Below, piece after piece: positions 22,730-23,741 of a DNA stretch of 23,741 nt. How positions within the stretch are numbered: position 1 is the stretch's first letter; every line of letters begins with the position of its first letter. Source of the stretch: an uncultured Gammaproteobacteria bacterium (GTDB taxonomy: Bacteria > Pseudomonadota > Gammaproteobacteria > SZUA-140); the NCBI GenBank assembly GCA_945787585.1, contig CALZIG010000151.1:1-23741 (forward strand), in the 5' to 3' direction. Both the position numbers and the translations under genes were made by a program. The notes below the pieces were generated by a model. That model was not told the origin of the DNA, did not search any database, and was given only the letters and a program-made list of their open reading frames with translations.

Positions 22730-23741
22730 CGTTGAACCACTGCCCTGTCGAGCATTGCGCACACCTCGCTGCTGCTAATCAGATCCATCGTCCCTTCATC
22801 GCGCACCCGCGTGCCCCACGGCATTTGATCGACGTGTTTAGCATGCTTTTGCTGAATGGCATCGGGATATCGGTTGACGACATATTTGGCGCTCAGATAG
22901 GGGCGGGCGCGGTCTGGATTGGTGGTGGCGTAGAGGCCGATGACCGGGGTGTTAACCGCAGTCGCCATATGCGCCGGGCCGGAATCGGGGGCGACCACCA
23001 CTGTCGCGCGGTCGAGCAGCGCCAGCAGCTGTTTGAGGTTCGTCTTGCCTACCAGATTAAGTGGCTTGTGCTGGCATCGTTGATAAATTTCTTCGCCATA
23101 CTGCTGCTCGATAGCCGCTGGCCCACCGCTGATGACCACCTGCATGTTCAATTTTTCCGCAGCATAGTCGGCCACGGCGGCGTAACCTTCGATGTTCCAG
23201 TTGCGATAACTCATGCTGGAGCAGGGGCTGATAACGAGTAGCTTGCGGCCATCGTCTGCGATCTGTTGATCGCAAAACTGTTGTGCCTCTGGTGGAATCG
23301 GGATATCCCATGCGAGTGTTTTATCTTTAATACCAAGCGCCTCGGCAAAACAGAAAAAACTGTCGACCACATGTTGCTGCGGTCTGTGTTCGATTTTGTG
23401 GTTGGTGAAGAGCCACTGCAGGTCTTTGGCGCGTTCGCGGTCGAAGCCGAGGCGAATGCCGGTTGGCACCAGCAGGCTGATCAGACTGGCGCGCAGTGAC
23501 ATCTGCATATGCAGCAGCGCATCGAAACGTCGCCCCTTCATTATCTGCCGAAGTTCACGATAAGCAGCAACCCCGCGTGACTTGTCAAAGATGATAAACT
23601 CGATGCCGGGGATGTCTCCCATCAGGCTCGCTTCCAGGCGGCCGATGATCCACGTGATGTTTGTTTCGGGCCATTGTGCCTGAATCGTGCGCACCACCGG
23701 CAACGCGTGACAGACATCACCGACAGCCGAGAGACGTAGCA
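22726..23741 (-). CDS. Family 9 glycosyltransferase, WaaC-like heptosyltransferase (5' end cut by window edge)
   Basis: The reading frame stays open to the window edge. The last bases (reverse strand) encode LRLSAVGDVCHALPVVRTIQ, the standard N-terminus of heptosyltransferase I-type GT9 enzymes, so a TTG at 23703 is internal and only a few N-terminal residues are missing. Within the gene are FDALLHMQMSLRASLISLL, SPCSSMSYRNWNIEGYAA, the donor-binding APDSGPAHMATAVNTPVIGL with an intact DSG, ATTNPDRARPYLS and QMPWGTRVRDEGTMDLI. It probably adds the first heptose or a similar sugar to Kdo at the cytoplasmic face of the inner membrane. Its stop overlaps the next start (ATGA), and the two GT9 genes head the kdsA-containing minus-strand operon. 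Confidence 0.88.
   Translation of the reverse strand, partial: LRLSAVGDVCHALPVVRTIQAQWPETNITWIIGRLEASLMGDIPGIEFIIFDKSRGVAAYRELRQIMKGRRFDALLHMQMSLRASLISLLVPTGIRLGFDRERAKDLQWLFTNHKIEHRPQQHVVDSFFCFAEALGIKDKTLAWDIPIPPEAQQFCDQQIADDGRKLLVISPCSSMSYRNWNIEGYAAVADYAAEKLNMQVVISGGPAAIEQQYGEEIYQRCQHKPLNLVGKTNLKQLLALLDRATVVVAPDSGPAHMATAVNTPVIGLYATTNPDRARPYLSAKYVVNRYPDAIQQKHAKHVDQMPWGTRVRDEGTMDLISSSEVCAMLDRAVVQR

Noticed and set aside
22714..23241. 175-codon plus-strand frame at the right end
   Set aside because: It is antisense to the WaaC-like GT9 gene, which has clear family motifs in the opposite strand.
1..23741. Search by eye for CRISPR arrays, tRNA genes, transposase genes and attachment sites
   Set aside because: No regularly spaced identical repeats, cloverleaf-like sequence, transposase motif or flanking direct repeats were noticed; a tool-based scan was not possible.

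Overview
The window looks like a chromosomal segment of a non-enterobacterial gammaproteobacterium. The evidence is a full-length GlnE followed by IlvE, an LPS heptose/inner-core cluster (HldE, HldD, WaaF) a little downstream, a type IV pilus PilU ATPase, and a gene order (glnE-ilvE, then waa genes) that recalls the Pseudomonas glnE-ilvE-waaF-waaC arrangement. I saw no phage, IS element, tRNA, rRNA or CRISPR array. Coding density is high, and no gap between genes exceeds about 240 bases.

Layout. (1) 44-1458: an HD-GYP (c-di-GMP phosphodiesterase type) protein converges on a small pentapeptide-repeat protein. (2) 1680-5929: a two-gene RND efflux operon, adaptor then pump, overlapping by 4 nt and without an outer-membrane channel gene. 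(3) 6170-8308: an HDOD-domain protein converges on pilU, with a bidirectional hairpin terminator between them. (4) 8516-12751: glnE, ilvE and a small zf-CHCC zinc-ribbon protein, all on the plus strand. (5) 12756-13151: a DUF6165 gene on the minus strand. (6) 13326-18894: a plus-strand LPS operon of hldE, hldD, waaF, an O-antigen ligase-like membrane protein and a WaaE/KdtX-like family 2 glycosyltransferase. (7) 18878-23741: a convergent minus-strand operon, read from the right edge inward: a GT9 heptosyltransferase (cut by the window edge), a second GT9, a KdsA-like synthase, a transaldolase-CBS fusion and a KdsC-like HAD phosphatase.

How they work together. Blocks 6 and 7 form one LPS core island. 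HldE and HldD make ADP-L-glycero-D-manno-heptose, and WaaF and the GT9 enzymes transfer heptose-type sugars. The GT2 probably decorates the core, and the Wzy_C/WaaL-like protein ligates or polymerises glycan. The minus-strand KdsA and KdsC homologues belong to 3-deoxy-octulosonate (Kdo) synthesis.

The most notable object is the gene between them (19620-20645). Where one would expect KdsD (SIS isomerase plus two CBS domains), there is a fructose-6-phosphate-aldolase/transaldolase-type barrel. It keeps the Schiff-base lysine (K85) and is fused to a KdsD-like CBS pair. This suggests either a different route to arabinose 5-phosphate or a variant ulosonate pathway. All functional statements rest on motif recognition from memory; no database search or structure prediction was run.
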